Assembly: GCF_030272615.1 (NCBI RefSeq)
Contig: NW_026729268.1
Coordinates: 15,001 to 79,000, forward strand
DNA: 64,000 nt
Reading direction: 5' to 3'
Origin: Cryptomeria japonica
Lineage: Eukaryota > Streptophyta > Pinopsida > Cupressales > Cupressaceae
Made by a program: the position numbers and the translations under genes. Positions 8,821-17,942 of the stretch are shown piece after piece. The notes under the pieces are model-generated. The model ran no database searches, was not told the origin of the DNA, and was given only the letters and a program-made list of their open reading frames with translations. Positions within the stretch are counted from its first letter, which is position 1. Every line of letters begins with the position of its first letter.

Positions 8821-10016
8821 CACCAAGGTGGGTGTTGAGGTGCGTGCCGAGGTGGGTGGGTGCTAGGGTGCGCTCCATGGTGGGTGCCAGGGTGGGTGCG
8901 TGCTAGGGTGGATTCCAAAGAGGGTCATAGGGTGGGTGCCAAGGTGGGTTGGTGATATAGTGGGTTCAAAGGTGGGTACTAGGGTGGGTTCCAAGGTGGG
9001 TCACAAGTTGGGTGCCAGGATGCGTGGGTGTTAGGTTGGGTGCCAAGGTGGGCTCCTGCGTGGGTGGGTGCTAGGGTGGGTTTCAAGGTGGACGCGAGGG
9101 CGGGTGCCAAGGTGGGTAACAAGTTGGGTGTTAGGATGGGTGAGTGCTAGAGTGGGTGCCAAGGTGGGTGGGTGCTAAGGTGGATGCCAAGGTGGTTCAC
9201 AGGGTGGGTGGGTTCTAGGGTGAGTTCCAAGGTGGGTCACAGGTTCAGTGCTAGGGTGGGTGTCAAGGCGGGTGTCGAGGTGCCTGGGTGCTAGGGTGTG
9301 GATGCCAATGTGGGTCATAGGGTGGGTACTAGGGTGGGCTGCAATGTGGGTGCCAAGGTGGGTAACATGCTCGGTGGGTTCTAAATTGGGTGCCAGGGTG
9401 GGTGTGCACCCACCTTGCCCGAGGTGGGTGCCAAGGTGCCAGTGTGGGTGGGTGCTAAGGTGGATGCCAAGGTGGGTGAGAAGGTGGGTGATAGGTTGAG
9501 TGGTAGGATGGGTGGGTGCCAAGATGGGTCACAGGGTGGGTGCAAGGGTGGGTAGGTGCTAGGGTTGGTGTCAGGGTGGGTGGGTGCTAGGTTGGGTTCC
9601 AAGGTGGGTGCGAGGGTGAGTGTCAAGGTGGGTCACAGGTTAGGTGCTAGGATGGGTGAGTGCTAGGGTGCAAAGGTGCCAGGGTGGGTGCTAGGATGGG
9701 TCGATGCTAGGGTGAGTGGCAAGGTGGGTCCACAAGTGTCAAGGTGGGTGCCGAGGTGGGTGCCAAGTCGGCGACTGCTATGGTGGATGCCAAGGTGGGT
9801 CACGGGGTGGGTGCCAAGTTGCTAGGTTGGGTTCCAAGGTGGGTGCCAACGTGGGTGCTAGGGTGCGTGGGTTAAAGGGTGTGTCACAACGTGGGTGCCA
9901 GGATGGGTGCGCACCCACACTGGCCAAGACGGGTGCGGGTGCAAGGTTGGGTTCCAAGCCCGGTCACAGGCTGGGTGCTAGGATGGGTGGGTGCCAAGGT
10001 GGGCACCAGGGTGGGT
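8821..10016 (+). repeat. G-rich minisatellite (GTGGGTGCCAAGG)
   Basis: A degenerate motif of roughly 10-20 bp, built on GGTGGGTGCCAAGG and GGGTGGGTGCTAGGG, fills this stretch on the + strand. Strand asymmetry is extreme, with G far above C. Several stretches meet a G-quadruplex pattern, for example 9534-9552 (four GGG tracts with loops of 1, 5 and 1). Mirror phrases such as GTGGGTGTGCACCCACC occur near 9397-9414 and 9904-9920. The same minisatellite continues inside every 7.92-kb unit. No gene is seen. Confidence 0.88.
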
Positions 10017-10029
10017 GCACCCACCCTGG
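10006..10029. repeat. Perfect 24-bp palindrome at the megarepeat boundary
   Basis: Bases 10006-10029 equal their own reverse complement, with half-site CCAGGGTGGGTG and the centre between 10017 and 10018. Identity between the first 7.92-kb unit and the later ones begins at 10017, so the array edge coincides with the palindrome centre. Later units carry only the right half (GCACCCACCCTGG). Confidence 0.85.
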
Positions 10030-10530
10030 CCAAGGTGGGTCACGGGGTGGGTCCTAGGGTGGGTAACGGGGTGGGTACTAAGGTGCGTGCCAAGGTGGGT
10101 CATAGGGTGGGTGCCAAGGTGGGCACCAGGGTGGGTGTGCACCAACCCTAGCCAGGGTAGGTCACGGGGTGGTTGTCGGGGTGGGCGTCAAGGAGCCAAG
10201 GTGGGTGGCAAGTAGCCAAGTTGCGTGCCAAGGTGGGTGTCGGGGTGGGTGCCAAGGATCCAAGGTGGGTGCCAAGGAACCAAGGTGGGTGTCTGGGTGG
10301 GTGCCGAGGTGGGAGCCAGGGTGGGTCCCAAGGTGAGTGCAAAGGTGGGTGCCAGGGTCAAGGTGAGTGCCAATGTGGGTTCCAAGGTGCCAGGGTCAGG
10401 GTGAGTGCCAATGTGGGTTCAAAGGTGCTAAGTTGGGTGCGAGGTTGGGTGCGAGGGTGGGTGGGTGCCAAGGTGTGCTAGGTGGAAGCCCGGGTGGGTC
10501 GGCATCCCATGGGTGTCGAGTTGGGTGCCT
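10017..10530 (+). repeat. Unit 1: G-rich minisatellite block with G-quadruplex cluster
   Basis: This is the GTGGGTGCCAAGG motif in a more ordered form. At 10044-10075 six G-tracts of three or four are separated by loops of 1, 5, 1, 4 and 1 bases, the strongest G-quadruplex pattern in the window. It repeats at the same offset in all seven units (about 27 bases in from each unit start). The block ends in AGGTGTGCTAGGTGGAAGCC and CATCCCATGGGTGTCGAG. Confidence 0.85.
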
Positions 10531-10880
10531 GATGGGTGCTTCTTGTCAAGTTTTAGTCGTCGGGACTCATTTCGAGCCTTAGAGGTCGTTTCTTGTCCGG
10601 TTGCCCTGTCTTCGACCTGGGAACCCAATTTTGGTCCTCGGGTCCCATTTTTTTTTGTCTCGCATCCCACTTTTGGCCTGTGGCCTTTTCGGGGTCGATT
10701 CTCGTTTTGGGCATCAGAGCATGTTTCTTCTCCTAAAACCCAATATTTGTTTATTAAGTCTCGGAACACATTTTTGTTCTCGTGGACCCATCATGGGTCT
10801 TGGAACGCATTTGTGGTCCTTGGGTCCCATTTTGCATCCCGAAACTTGTGTTTTGGTGCTTGATCCCTATTTTGGGTGCC
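10531..10880 (+). repeat. Unit 1: T-rich degenerate ~21-bp repeat upstream of 5S
   Basis: A strongly diverged tandem motif of about 19-21 bp, resembling GGGTCCCATTTTTGGTCCTTG, recurs about ten times. Examples start near 10638, 10680, 10769, 10785, 10803, 10821 and 10858. It contains a small palindrome, GACCCATCATGGGTC (10785-10799). It is the only long T-rich block in each unit. No ORF or known element is recognised. Confidence 0.6.
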
Positions 10881-11272
10881 CACCTTGCACCAAGTGCGCA
10901 CCCGGGGCAAACCGAGCGCCTTGGTGCACCGGGGCAAGATCGAGCGTGCACCCGAGGCGCCCCGAACATGCACCAAGGTGCACTCGGCCCACATGTGAGC
11001 GCAGGTCGTTGCGCCCGAGGTGGTGTGTGGGCACCGCGTTGCAGACGGGACACTGCACGCACACGACGCCCCCCTCCAGGTGCACGCACGTAGGCCGGGC
11101 CGGGTGCACACCCGACGCCCTAGCAAGGTGCGCGCACCCGGGCAGGGCTCACACTTGGCGAACGGGGCGCACTTCGCGAGGGAGGGTGTGCACCTCGACG
11201 GGGGTGGGTGGCCGGGGTGGATTCGCACGTGGGTCGCGGTTTGCTAAGTACACACTGCGACAAGCTCATAAC
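10881..11272 (+). other. Unit 1: GC-rich 5S upstream spacer
   Basis: This GC- and CpG-rich sequence has many GTGCGCACC and GGTGCAC phrases but no regular period. Its last 30 bases look like a plant 5S upstream region, with TAAGTA at -28 to -23 (11245-11250), a GC at -9/-8 and C at -1 (11272). In plants a TATA-like element near -28 and C at -1 are known to assist Pol III initiation. No protein gene is supported. Confidence 0.6.
11245..11250 (+). promoter_or_regulatory. TATA-like -28 element of 5S gene, unit 1
   Basis: TAAGTA lies at -28 to -23 relative to the 5S start at 11273. Plant 5S genes usually have an AT-rich element at this position. The same six bases precede every 5S gene in the window. 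Confidence 0.5.
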
Positions 11273-11392
11273 GGGTGCGATCATACCAGCGTTAGTGCAC
11301 CGGATCCCATCAGAACTCCGCAGTTAAGCGCGCTTGGGCCGGAGTAGTACTGGGATGGGTGACCTCCCGGGAAGTCCCGGTGTTGCACCCTT
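11273..11392 (+). rRNA. 5S ribosomal RNA, unit 1
   Basis: This 120-nt gene encodes the 5S RNA of the large cytosolic ribosomal subunit and is transcribed by RNA polymerase III. It starts GGGTGCGATCATACCAGCG and ends TGTTGCACCCTT. The GGGTGC and GCACCC ends pair as helix I. The internal control region is intact: box A AGTTAAGCGCGCTTG (11322-11336), an intermediate element near 11339-11344, and box C GGGATGGGTGACCTCCCG (11352-11369). A T6 run (11391-11396) plus a second T5 (11399-11403) form a double Pol III terminator. Compared with the remembered angiosperm sequence, substitutions in helices IV and V come in compensating pairs. That argues for a functional gene and not a pseudogene. It is the only gene in its 7.92-kb unit. 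Confidence 0.98.
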
Positions 11393-11403
11393 TTTTAGTT
11401 TTT
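11391..11403 (+). terminator. Pol III T-run terminator, unit 1
   Basis: TTTTTT at 11391-11396, then AG, then TTTTT. Runs of four or more T on the coding strand are the standard Pol III stop signal. All seven 5S genes have the same two-run arrangement. Confidence 0.85.
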
Positions 11404-11829
11404 CGCCGGGCGTCGCAATGCTATTTGAATAAACCTTTTGCCCGTTTGCGTTCTCGTCGGGGCCGGGCCGGGCCGGGGTGCGCTGCCCGCACTACCGCGC
11501 GCGCGGGGGCGACACCGAGCGCGCACCCGAGGCGCCCCGAGCACACAGGCCACGGTGCAACCCGGGCGTTGTGCGCGCACCCCGGTGCGCCCGAGGTGCT
11601 GCGCGCGCACCCAGGTGAAATCGGTGTGCACCTCGGCCAGTGCGCGCTCGGTCGAGTCGCGCACGTTGGCCAAGGTGCACGGTGATGTTTCTTACTCTAA
11701 GGTTCCGCACCAGACGCCCGGGACAGGTGAGCGAAGCTGGGCGGGGCCGGGGTGCGCGGCCGGGGCAGGTGCACGCAGCTGGAGAGAGCTTTGGAGCACA
11801 CTTCGGAGCGCACCAATGATGCGCTCCAT
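11393..11829 (+). other. Unit 1: GC-rich 5S downstream spacer
   Basis: After the T-runs there is a short AT-rich patch (GCTATTTGAATAAACC), then very GC-rich sequence with GGCCGGGCCGGGCCGGGG and CGCGCGCGGGGGCG. A G-homopolymer here (five G in most units, six in units 4 and 5) and a nearby base (G, but T in units 6 and 7) provide useful markers for tracing exchange between units. No gene is seen. Confidence 0.65.
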
Positions 11830-14800
11830 TCAAAAGTTTCCTGAAAAGGCAAAAAAAGTTGAGATTATAGAATTTCCCACTTGAGAGATTGTAAAAAAAA
11901 AAAATTTAAAATGAAGGAAACGCGGGTGCCAAGGTGTGCGCAGCCCAGCCAAGGTGTGCGCACCAAGGCGCCCACCCTGGCGAAGGTGCACGCAAGGTGC
12001 GCACCCGAGGCAAACCGGACAATTAACCCAACTTTCGACTTCGCGCGCACCTTGGAGCGCACTTCGGAGCGCTCCTTGGTGCGCACCAATCTTGGGCACC
12101 TCGGAGTGCACCATGGCGCCCACCAAGGTGCGCACCCGGGGCAAACCGAGCTCCGACTTCGTGCGCACCTTGGAGCGCACGAAAGGTGCGCACCATGGCG
12201 CCCACCAAGGTGCGCAGCCCAGCCAAGGCGTGCGCATCAAGGTGCGCACCCTGGCGAAGGTGCGCACCCGGGGCAAACCGAGCTCCGACTTCGTGCGCAC
12301 CTTGGAGCGCACAAAAGGTGCGCAACCCAGCCAAGGTGTGCGCACCCCGGTCAAACCGAGCTCCGAATCGTGCGCACCAGAGGTGCACGCCATCGTGCGC
12401 ACCTTGGAGCACACTTCGGAGCCCTCCTTGGTGCGCGCCGATGTTGCGCACCTCGGAGCGCACCCGGGGAAAACAATGCAATTAACCCGACTTTCGACTT
12501 CGTGGGCACCTCGGAGCGCTCTCGGGTTCGCACCTCGGAGCACACCGAGGTGCGCACCTTTGATGCGCTGCCTTCACCAATTTCCAGAAAAGGCAAGAAA
12601 ACATTGAGAAGGTGTGCGCACCGAGGTGCCCACCCTGGCGAAGGTGCACGCGAGGTGCGCACCCGGGGCAAACCGGGCTCCGACTTCGTGCACGCCGCAC
12701 CTTGGAGCACACTTCGGAGCGCTCCTTGGTGCGCACCAGGGCGCGCAACCCAGCCGAGGTGCCCACCCCGGCGAAGGTGCACGCGAGGTGCGCACCCGGG
12801 GCAAACCGGGCTCCGACTTCGTGCACGCCATGGTGCCCACCGCGGCGAAGGTGCACGCGAGGTGCGCACCCGGGGCAAACCGGGCTCCGACTTCGTGCAC
12901 GCCGCACCTTGGAGCACACTTCGGAGCGCTCCTTGGTGCGCACCATGGTGCCCACCAGGGCGCGCAACCCCGCCGAAGGTGCACGCGAGGTGCGCACCCG
13001 GGGCAAACCGGGCTCCGACTTCGTGCACGCCGCACCTTGGAGCACACTTCGGAGCGCTCCTTGGTGCGCACCATGGTGCCCACCAGGGCGCGCAACCCCG
13101 CCGAAGGTGCACGCGAGGTGCGCACCCGGGGCAAACCGGGCTCCGACTTCGTGCACGCCATGGTGCGCACCGCGGCGAAGGTGCGCACCCGGGGCAAACC
13201 GGGCTCCGACTTCGTGCACGCCGCACCTTGGAGCACACTTCGGAGCGCTCCTTGGTGCGCACCAGGGCGCGCAACCCAGCCGAGGTGCCCACCCCGGCGA
13301 AGGTGCACGCGAGGTGCGTACCCGGGGCAAACCGGGCTCCGACTTCGTGCACGCCGCACCTTGGAGCACACTTCGGAGCGCTCCTTGGTGCGCACCATGG
13401 TGCCCACCAGGCCGCGCAACCCAGCCAAGGTGTGCGCACCAAGGTGCACGCGAGGTGCGCACCCGGGGCAAACCGGGGTCCGACTTCGTGCACGCCGCAC
13501 CTTGGAGCACACATCGGGGCGCTCCCGGGTTCGCACCGGCGTTGCGCACCGTGGTGGGCACCTCGGAGCACACCAAGGTGGGCAGCGAGGTGCGCACCTT
13601 TGATGCGATGCCTTCACTAATTTCCATAAAAGGCAAAAAAAAAACGAGATTTTAAAATTTCCGTTTTGAAAGATAGTGAGAAAAAGGGAATGCTGGTGCC
13701 ATCTTGAGCCCGCCCTGGTGCGCAGCCCAGCCAAGGTGTGCGCACCAAGGTGCCCACCCTGGCGAAGGTGCGCGCCCGGGCAATTAACCCAACTTCCAAC
13801 TTCGCGCGCGCCAGGGTGGGAGCGCACCCAACAACCGGGCCTGGGAAGAGCCAATGCGAGAAACCCCACCAAACGCTCTGACAAAAAAAGAGGGGGCGCT
13901 CCAGTAACCCCGCTTCGGAGCGCACCCTGGGCAAACCCAGCCAAGGTGCCCACCCCGGCCAAGGTGCAGGCGAGGTGCGCACCCGGGGCAAACCGGGCTC
14001 CGACAACGTGCACGCCGCACCTTGGAGCACACTTCGTAGCGCTCCCGGGTGCGCACCTCAGAGCACACCAAGGTGGGCAGCGAGGTGCGCACCTTTGATG
14101 CGCTGCCTTCACTAATTTCCAGAAAAGGCAAAAAAAAAAGGAGATTTTAAAATTTCCGTTTTGAAAGATAGTGAAAAAAACGGAACGCGCGTGCCATCTT
14201 GAGCCCGCCCTGGTGCGCAGCCCAGGTAAGGTGCCCACCCTGGCAAAGGTGCGCACCCGGGCAATTAACCCTACTTCCGACTTCGTGCGCGCCAGGGTGG
14301 CAACCGGGCCTCGGAAGAGCCAATGCGAGAAACCCCACCAAACGCTCCGACAAAAAAAGAGGCGGCGCTCCAATAACCCCGCTTCGGAGCGCAGCCGGGG
14401 CAAACCCAGCCAAGGTGCCCACCCCGACGAAGGTGCACGCGAGGTGCGCACCCGGGGCAAACCGGGCTCCGACAACGTGCACGCAGCACCTTGGAGCACA
14501 CTTCGAAGCACTCCCGGGTGCCCACCGGCGTTGCGCACCGTGGTGGGCAGCGAGGTGCGCACCTTTGATGCGCTGCCTTCACTAATTTCCAGAAAAAGGC
14601 AAAAAAAAATGAGATTTTAAAATTTCCGTTTTGAAAGATAGTGAAAAAAAAGGAACGCGGGTGCCATCTTGAGCCCGCCCTGGTGCGCAGCCCAGGCAAG
14701 GCATGCGCACCAAGGTGCCCACCCGAGGTGCACACCCGGGGCAAACCGGGCTCCGACTTCGTGCAGGCCGCACCTTGGAGCACACTTCGGAGCGCTCCTT

Positions 14801-17800
14801 GGTGCGCACCATGGTGCCCACCAGGGCGCGCAACCCAGCCAAGGTCTGCACACTAAGGTGCCCACCCCGGCGAAGGTGCACGCGAGGTGCGCACCCGGGG
14901 CAAACCGGGCTCCGACTTCGTGCACGCCATGGTGCCCACCGCGGCGAAGGTGCACGCGAGGTGCGCACCCGGGGCAAACCGGGCTCCGACTTCGTGCACG
15001 CCGCACCTTGGAGCACACTTCGGAGCGCTCCTTGGTGCGCACCATGGTGCCCACCAGGGCGCGCAACCCAGCCAAGGTGTGCGCACCAAGGTGCACGCGA
15101 GGTGCGCACCCGGGGCAAACCGGGGTCCGACTTCGTGCACGCCGCACCTTGGAGCACACATCGGAGCGCTCCCAGGTTCGCACCAGCGTTGCGCACCTTT
15201 GATGCGCTGCCTTCACTAATTTCCAGAAAAGGCAAAAAAAAAACGATATTTTAAAATTTCCGTTCTGAAAGATAGTGAAAAAAACGGAACGCGGGTGCCA
15301 TCTTGAGCCCTTCCTGGTGCGCAGCCCAGGCAAGTTGTGCGCACCAAGGTGCCCACCCTGGCGGAGGTGCGCGCCCGGGGCAAACCGGGCTCCGACTTCG
15401 TGCACTGCATGGTGCCCACCAAGGCGCGCAACCCAGCCAAGGTGCCCACCGCAGCGAAGGTGCACGCGAGGTGCACACCCGGGGCAAACCGGGCTCCGAC
15501 TTCGTGCACGCCGCACCTTGGAGCACACTTCAGAGCGCTCCTTGGTGCGCACCAGGGCGCGCAACCCAGCCGAGGTGCCCACCCCGGCGAAGGTGCACGC
15601 GAGGTGCGCACCCGGGGCAAACCGGGCTCCGACTTCGTGCACGCCATGGTGCCCACCGCGGCGAAGGTGCGCACCCGGGGCAAACCGGGCTCCGACTTCG
15701 TGCACGCCGCACCTTGGAGCACACTTCGGAGCGCTCCTTGGTGCGCACCATGGTGCCCACCAGGCCGCGCAACCCAGCCAAGGTGTGCGCACCAAGGTGC
15801 ACGCGAGGTGCGCACCCGGGGCAAACCGGGGTCCGACTTCGTGCACGCCGCACCTTGGAGCACACATCGGGGCGCTCCCGGGTTCGCACCGGCGTTGCGC
15901 ACCGTGGTGGGCACCTCGGAGCACACCAAGGTGGGCAGCGAGGTGCGCACCTTTGATGCGATGCCTTCACTAATTTCCATAAAAGGCAAAAAAAAAACGA
16001 GATTTTAAAATTTCCGTTTTGAAAGATAGTGAGAAAAAGGGAATGCTGGTGCCATCTTGAGCCCGCCCTGGTGCGCAGCCCAGCCAAGGTTTGCGCACCA
16101 AGGTGCCCACCCTGGCGAAGGTGCGCGCCCGGGCAATTAACCCAACTTCCAACTTCGCGCGCGCCAGGGTGGGAGCGCACCCAACAACCGGGCCTGGGAA
16201 GAGCCAATGCGAGAAACCCCACCAAACTCTCTGACAAAAAAAGAGGGGGCGCTCCAGTAACCCCGCTTCGGAGCGCACCCTGGGCAAACCCAGCCAAGGT
16301 GCCCACCCCGGCCAAGGTGCAGGCGAGGTGCGCACCCGGGGCAAACCGGGCTCCGACAACGTGCACGCCGCACCTTGGAGCACACTTCGTAGCGCTCCCG
16401 GGTGCGCACCTCAGAGCACACCAAGGTGGGCAGCGAGGTGCGCACCTTTGATGCGCTGCCTTCACTAATTTCCAGAAAAGGCAAAAAAAAAAGGAGATTT
16501 TAAAATTTCCGTTTTGAAAGATAGTGAAAAAAACGGAACGCGCGTGCCATCTTGAGCCCGCCCTGGTGCGCAGCCCAGGTAAGGTGCCACCCTGGCAAAG
16601 GTGCGCACCCGGGCAATTAACCCTACTTCCGACTTCGTGCGCGCCAGGGTGGCAACCGGGCCTCGGAAGAGCCAATGCGAGAAACCCCACCAAACGCTCC
16701 GACAAAAAAAGAGGCGGCGCTCCAATAACCCCGCTTCGGAGCGCAGCCGGGGCAAACCAAGCCAAGGTGCCCACCCCGACGAAGGTGCACGCGAGGTGCG
16801 CACCCGGGGCAAACCGGGCTCCGACAACGTGCACGCAGCACCTTGGAGCACACTTCGAAGCACTCCCGGGTGCCCACCGGCGTTGCGCACCGTGGTGGGC
16901 AGCGAGGTGCGCACCTTTGATGCGCTGCCTTCACTAATTTCCAGAAAAAGGCAAAAAAAAATGAGATTTTAAAATTTCCGTTTTGAAAGATAGTGAAAAA
17001 AAAGGAACGCGGGTGCCATCTTGAGCCCGCCCTGGTGCGCAGCCCAGGCAAGGCATGCGCACCAAGGTGCCCACCCGAGGTGCACACCCGGGGCAAACCG
17101 GGCTCCGACTTCGTGCAGGCCGCACCTTGGAGCACACTTCGGAGCGCTCCTTGGTGCGCACCATGGTGCCCACCAGGGCGCACCCGAGGCAAACCGGGCT
17201 CCGACTTCGTGCACGCCGCACCTTGGAGCACACATCGGAGCGCTCCCAGGTTCGCACCAGCGTTGCGCACCTTTGATGCGCTGCCTTCACTAATTTCCAG
17301 AAAAGGCAAAAAAAAACGATATTTTAAAATTTCCGTTCTGAAAGATAGTGAAAAAAACGGAACGCGGGTGCCATCTTGAGCCCTTCCTGATGCGCAGCCC
17401 AGGCAAGTTGTGCGCACCAAGGTGCCCACCCTGGCGGAGGTGCGCGCCCGGGGCAAACCGGGCTCCGACTTCGTGCACTGCATGGTGCCCACCAAGGCGC
17501 GCAACCCAGCCAAGGTGCCCACCGCAGCGAAGGTGCACGCGAGGTGCGCACCCGAGGTGCACACCCGGGGCAAACCGGGCTCCGACTTCGTGCACGCCGC
17601 ACCTTGGAGCACACTTCAGAGCGCTCCTTGGTACGCACCAGGGCGCGCAACCCAGCCAAGGTGCTCACCCCGGCGAAGGTGCACGCGAGGTGCGCACCCG
17701 GGGCAAACCGGGCTCGGACTTCGTGCACGCCGCACCTTGGAGCACACATCGGAGCGCTCCCGGGTTCGCACCAGCATTGCGCACCTTTGATGCGCTGCCT

Positions 17801-17942
17801 TCACTAATTTCCAGAAAAGGCAAAAAAAAGAAAAAAATGAGATTTTAAAATTTCCGTTTTGAAAGATAGTGAAAAAAACGGAACGCGGGTGCCATCTTGA
17901 GCCCGCCCTGGTGTGCAGCCCAGGCAAGTTGTGCGCACCAAG
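11830..17942. repeat. Unit 1: nested GC-rich repeats with 11 A/T-rich modules
   Basis: GC-rich modules of about 128 bp are built from GGTGCGCACCCGGGGCAAAC, CTCCGACTTCGTGCACGCC, GCACCTTGGAGCACACTTCG and GAGCGCTCCTTGGTGCGCACC. For example, one starts at 12975 and the next at 13103. They are punctuated by A/T-rich modules of about 80 bp starting near 11830, 12571 (truncated), 13611, 14106, 14576, 15210, 15963, 16459, 16928, 17284 and 17798. The full module reads CCTTCACTAATTTCCAGAAA, AGGC, an A-run, GATTTTAAAATTTCCG, and TTTTGAAAGATAGTG plus a second A-run. Segment 13611-15962 is duplicated as 15963-17797. Several overlapping open frames of 300-660 codons run through it on both strands, but they are low-complexity by-products of the repeats. 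Confidence 0.88.
15963..17797. repeat. Unit 1: internal segmental duplicate of 13611-15962
   Basis: The A/T modules at 13611, 14106, 14576 and 15210 recur at 15963, 16459, 16928 and 17284, with offsets 2352, 2353, 2352 and then 2074. The second copy lacks about 278 bp after 17178 (corresponding to about 14830-15105) and about 239 bp further on. Its length is therefore 1835 instead of 2352. The duplication is present in every complete unit, so it predates amplification of the 7.92-kb repeat. Confidence 0.85.

Larger units (their letters stand above)
10017..17942 (+). repeat. 7.92-kb 5S megarepeat, unit 1
   Basis: This is the first copy of the megarepeat (7926 bp). In order it contains G-rich minisatellite 10017-10530, T-rich degenerate repeat 10531-10880, GC-rich spacer 10881-11272, 5S rRNA gene 11273-11392, GC-rich spacer 11393-11829, and nested GC-rich repeats with 11 A/T-rich modules 11830-17942. 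It differs from the other units by an extra C in the run 11069-11074 and an extra G in the run 11749-11752. Near-identity of more than 99% by eye across units implies recent amplification or continuous homogenisation. Confidence 0.95.

Noticed and set aside
8821-10530. Interstitial telomere-like repeat (TAGGG phrases).
   Set aside because: The phrases are CTAGGGTGGGT variants of the GTGGGTG minisatellite. No run of TTTAGGG or TTAGGG units is present.
11881-14562. Very long overlapping open frames on both strands (for example 11881-13620 on +, 12574-14562 on -), repeated in every unit.
   Set aside because: The encoded strings are endless permutations of RTRG, GAH, CAP and VRT. Several frames are open at once on both strands, and frames cross unit submodules without conserved boundaries. 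They result from GTGCGCACC-type repeats that lack stop codons.
11830-17942. A/T-rich modules as retrotransposon tails or SINE insertions.
   Set aside because: They occur at corresponding places within duplicated segments, lack target-site duplications and lack an associated Pol III promoter. They behave as part of the higher-order repeat.
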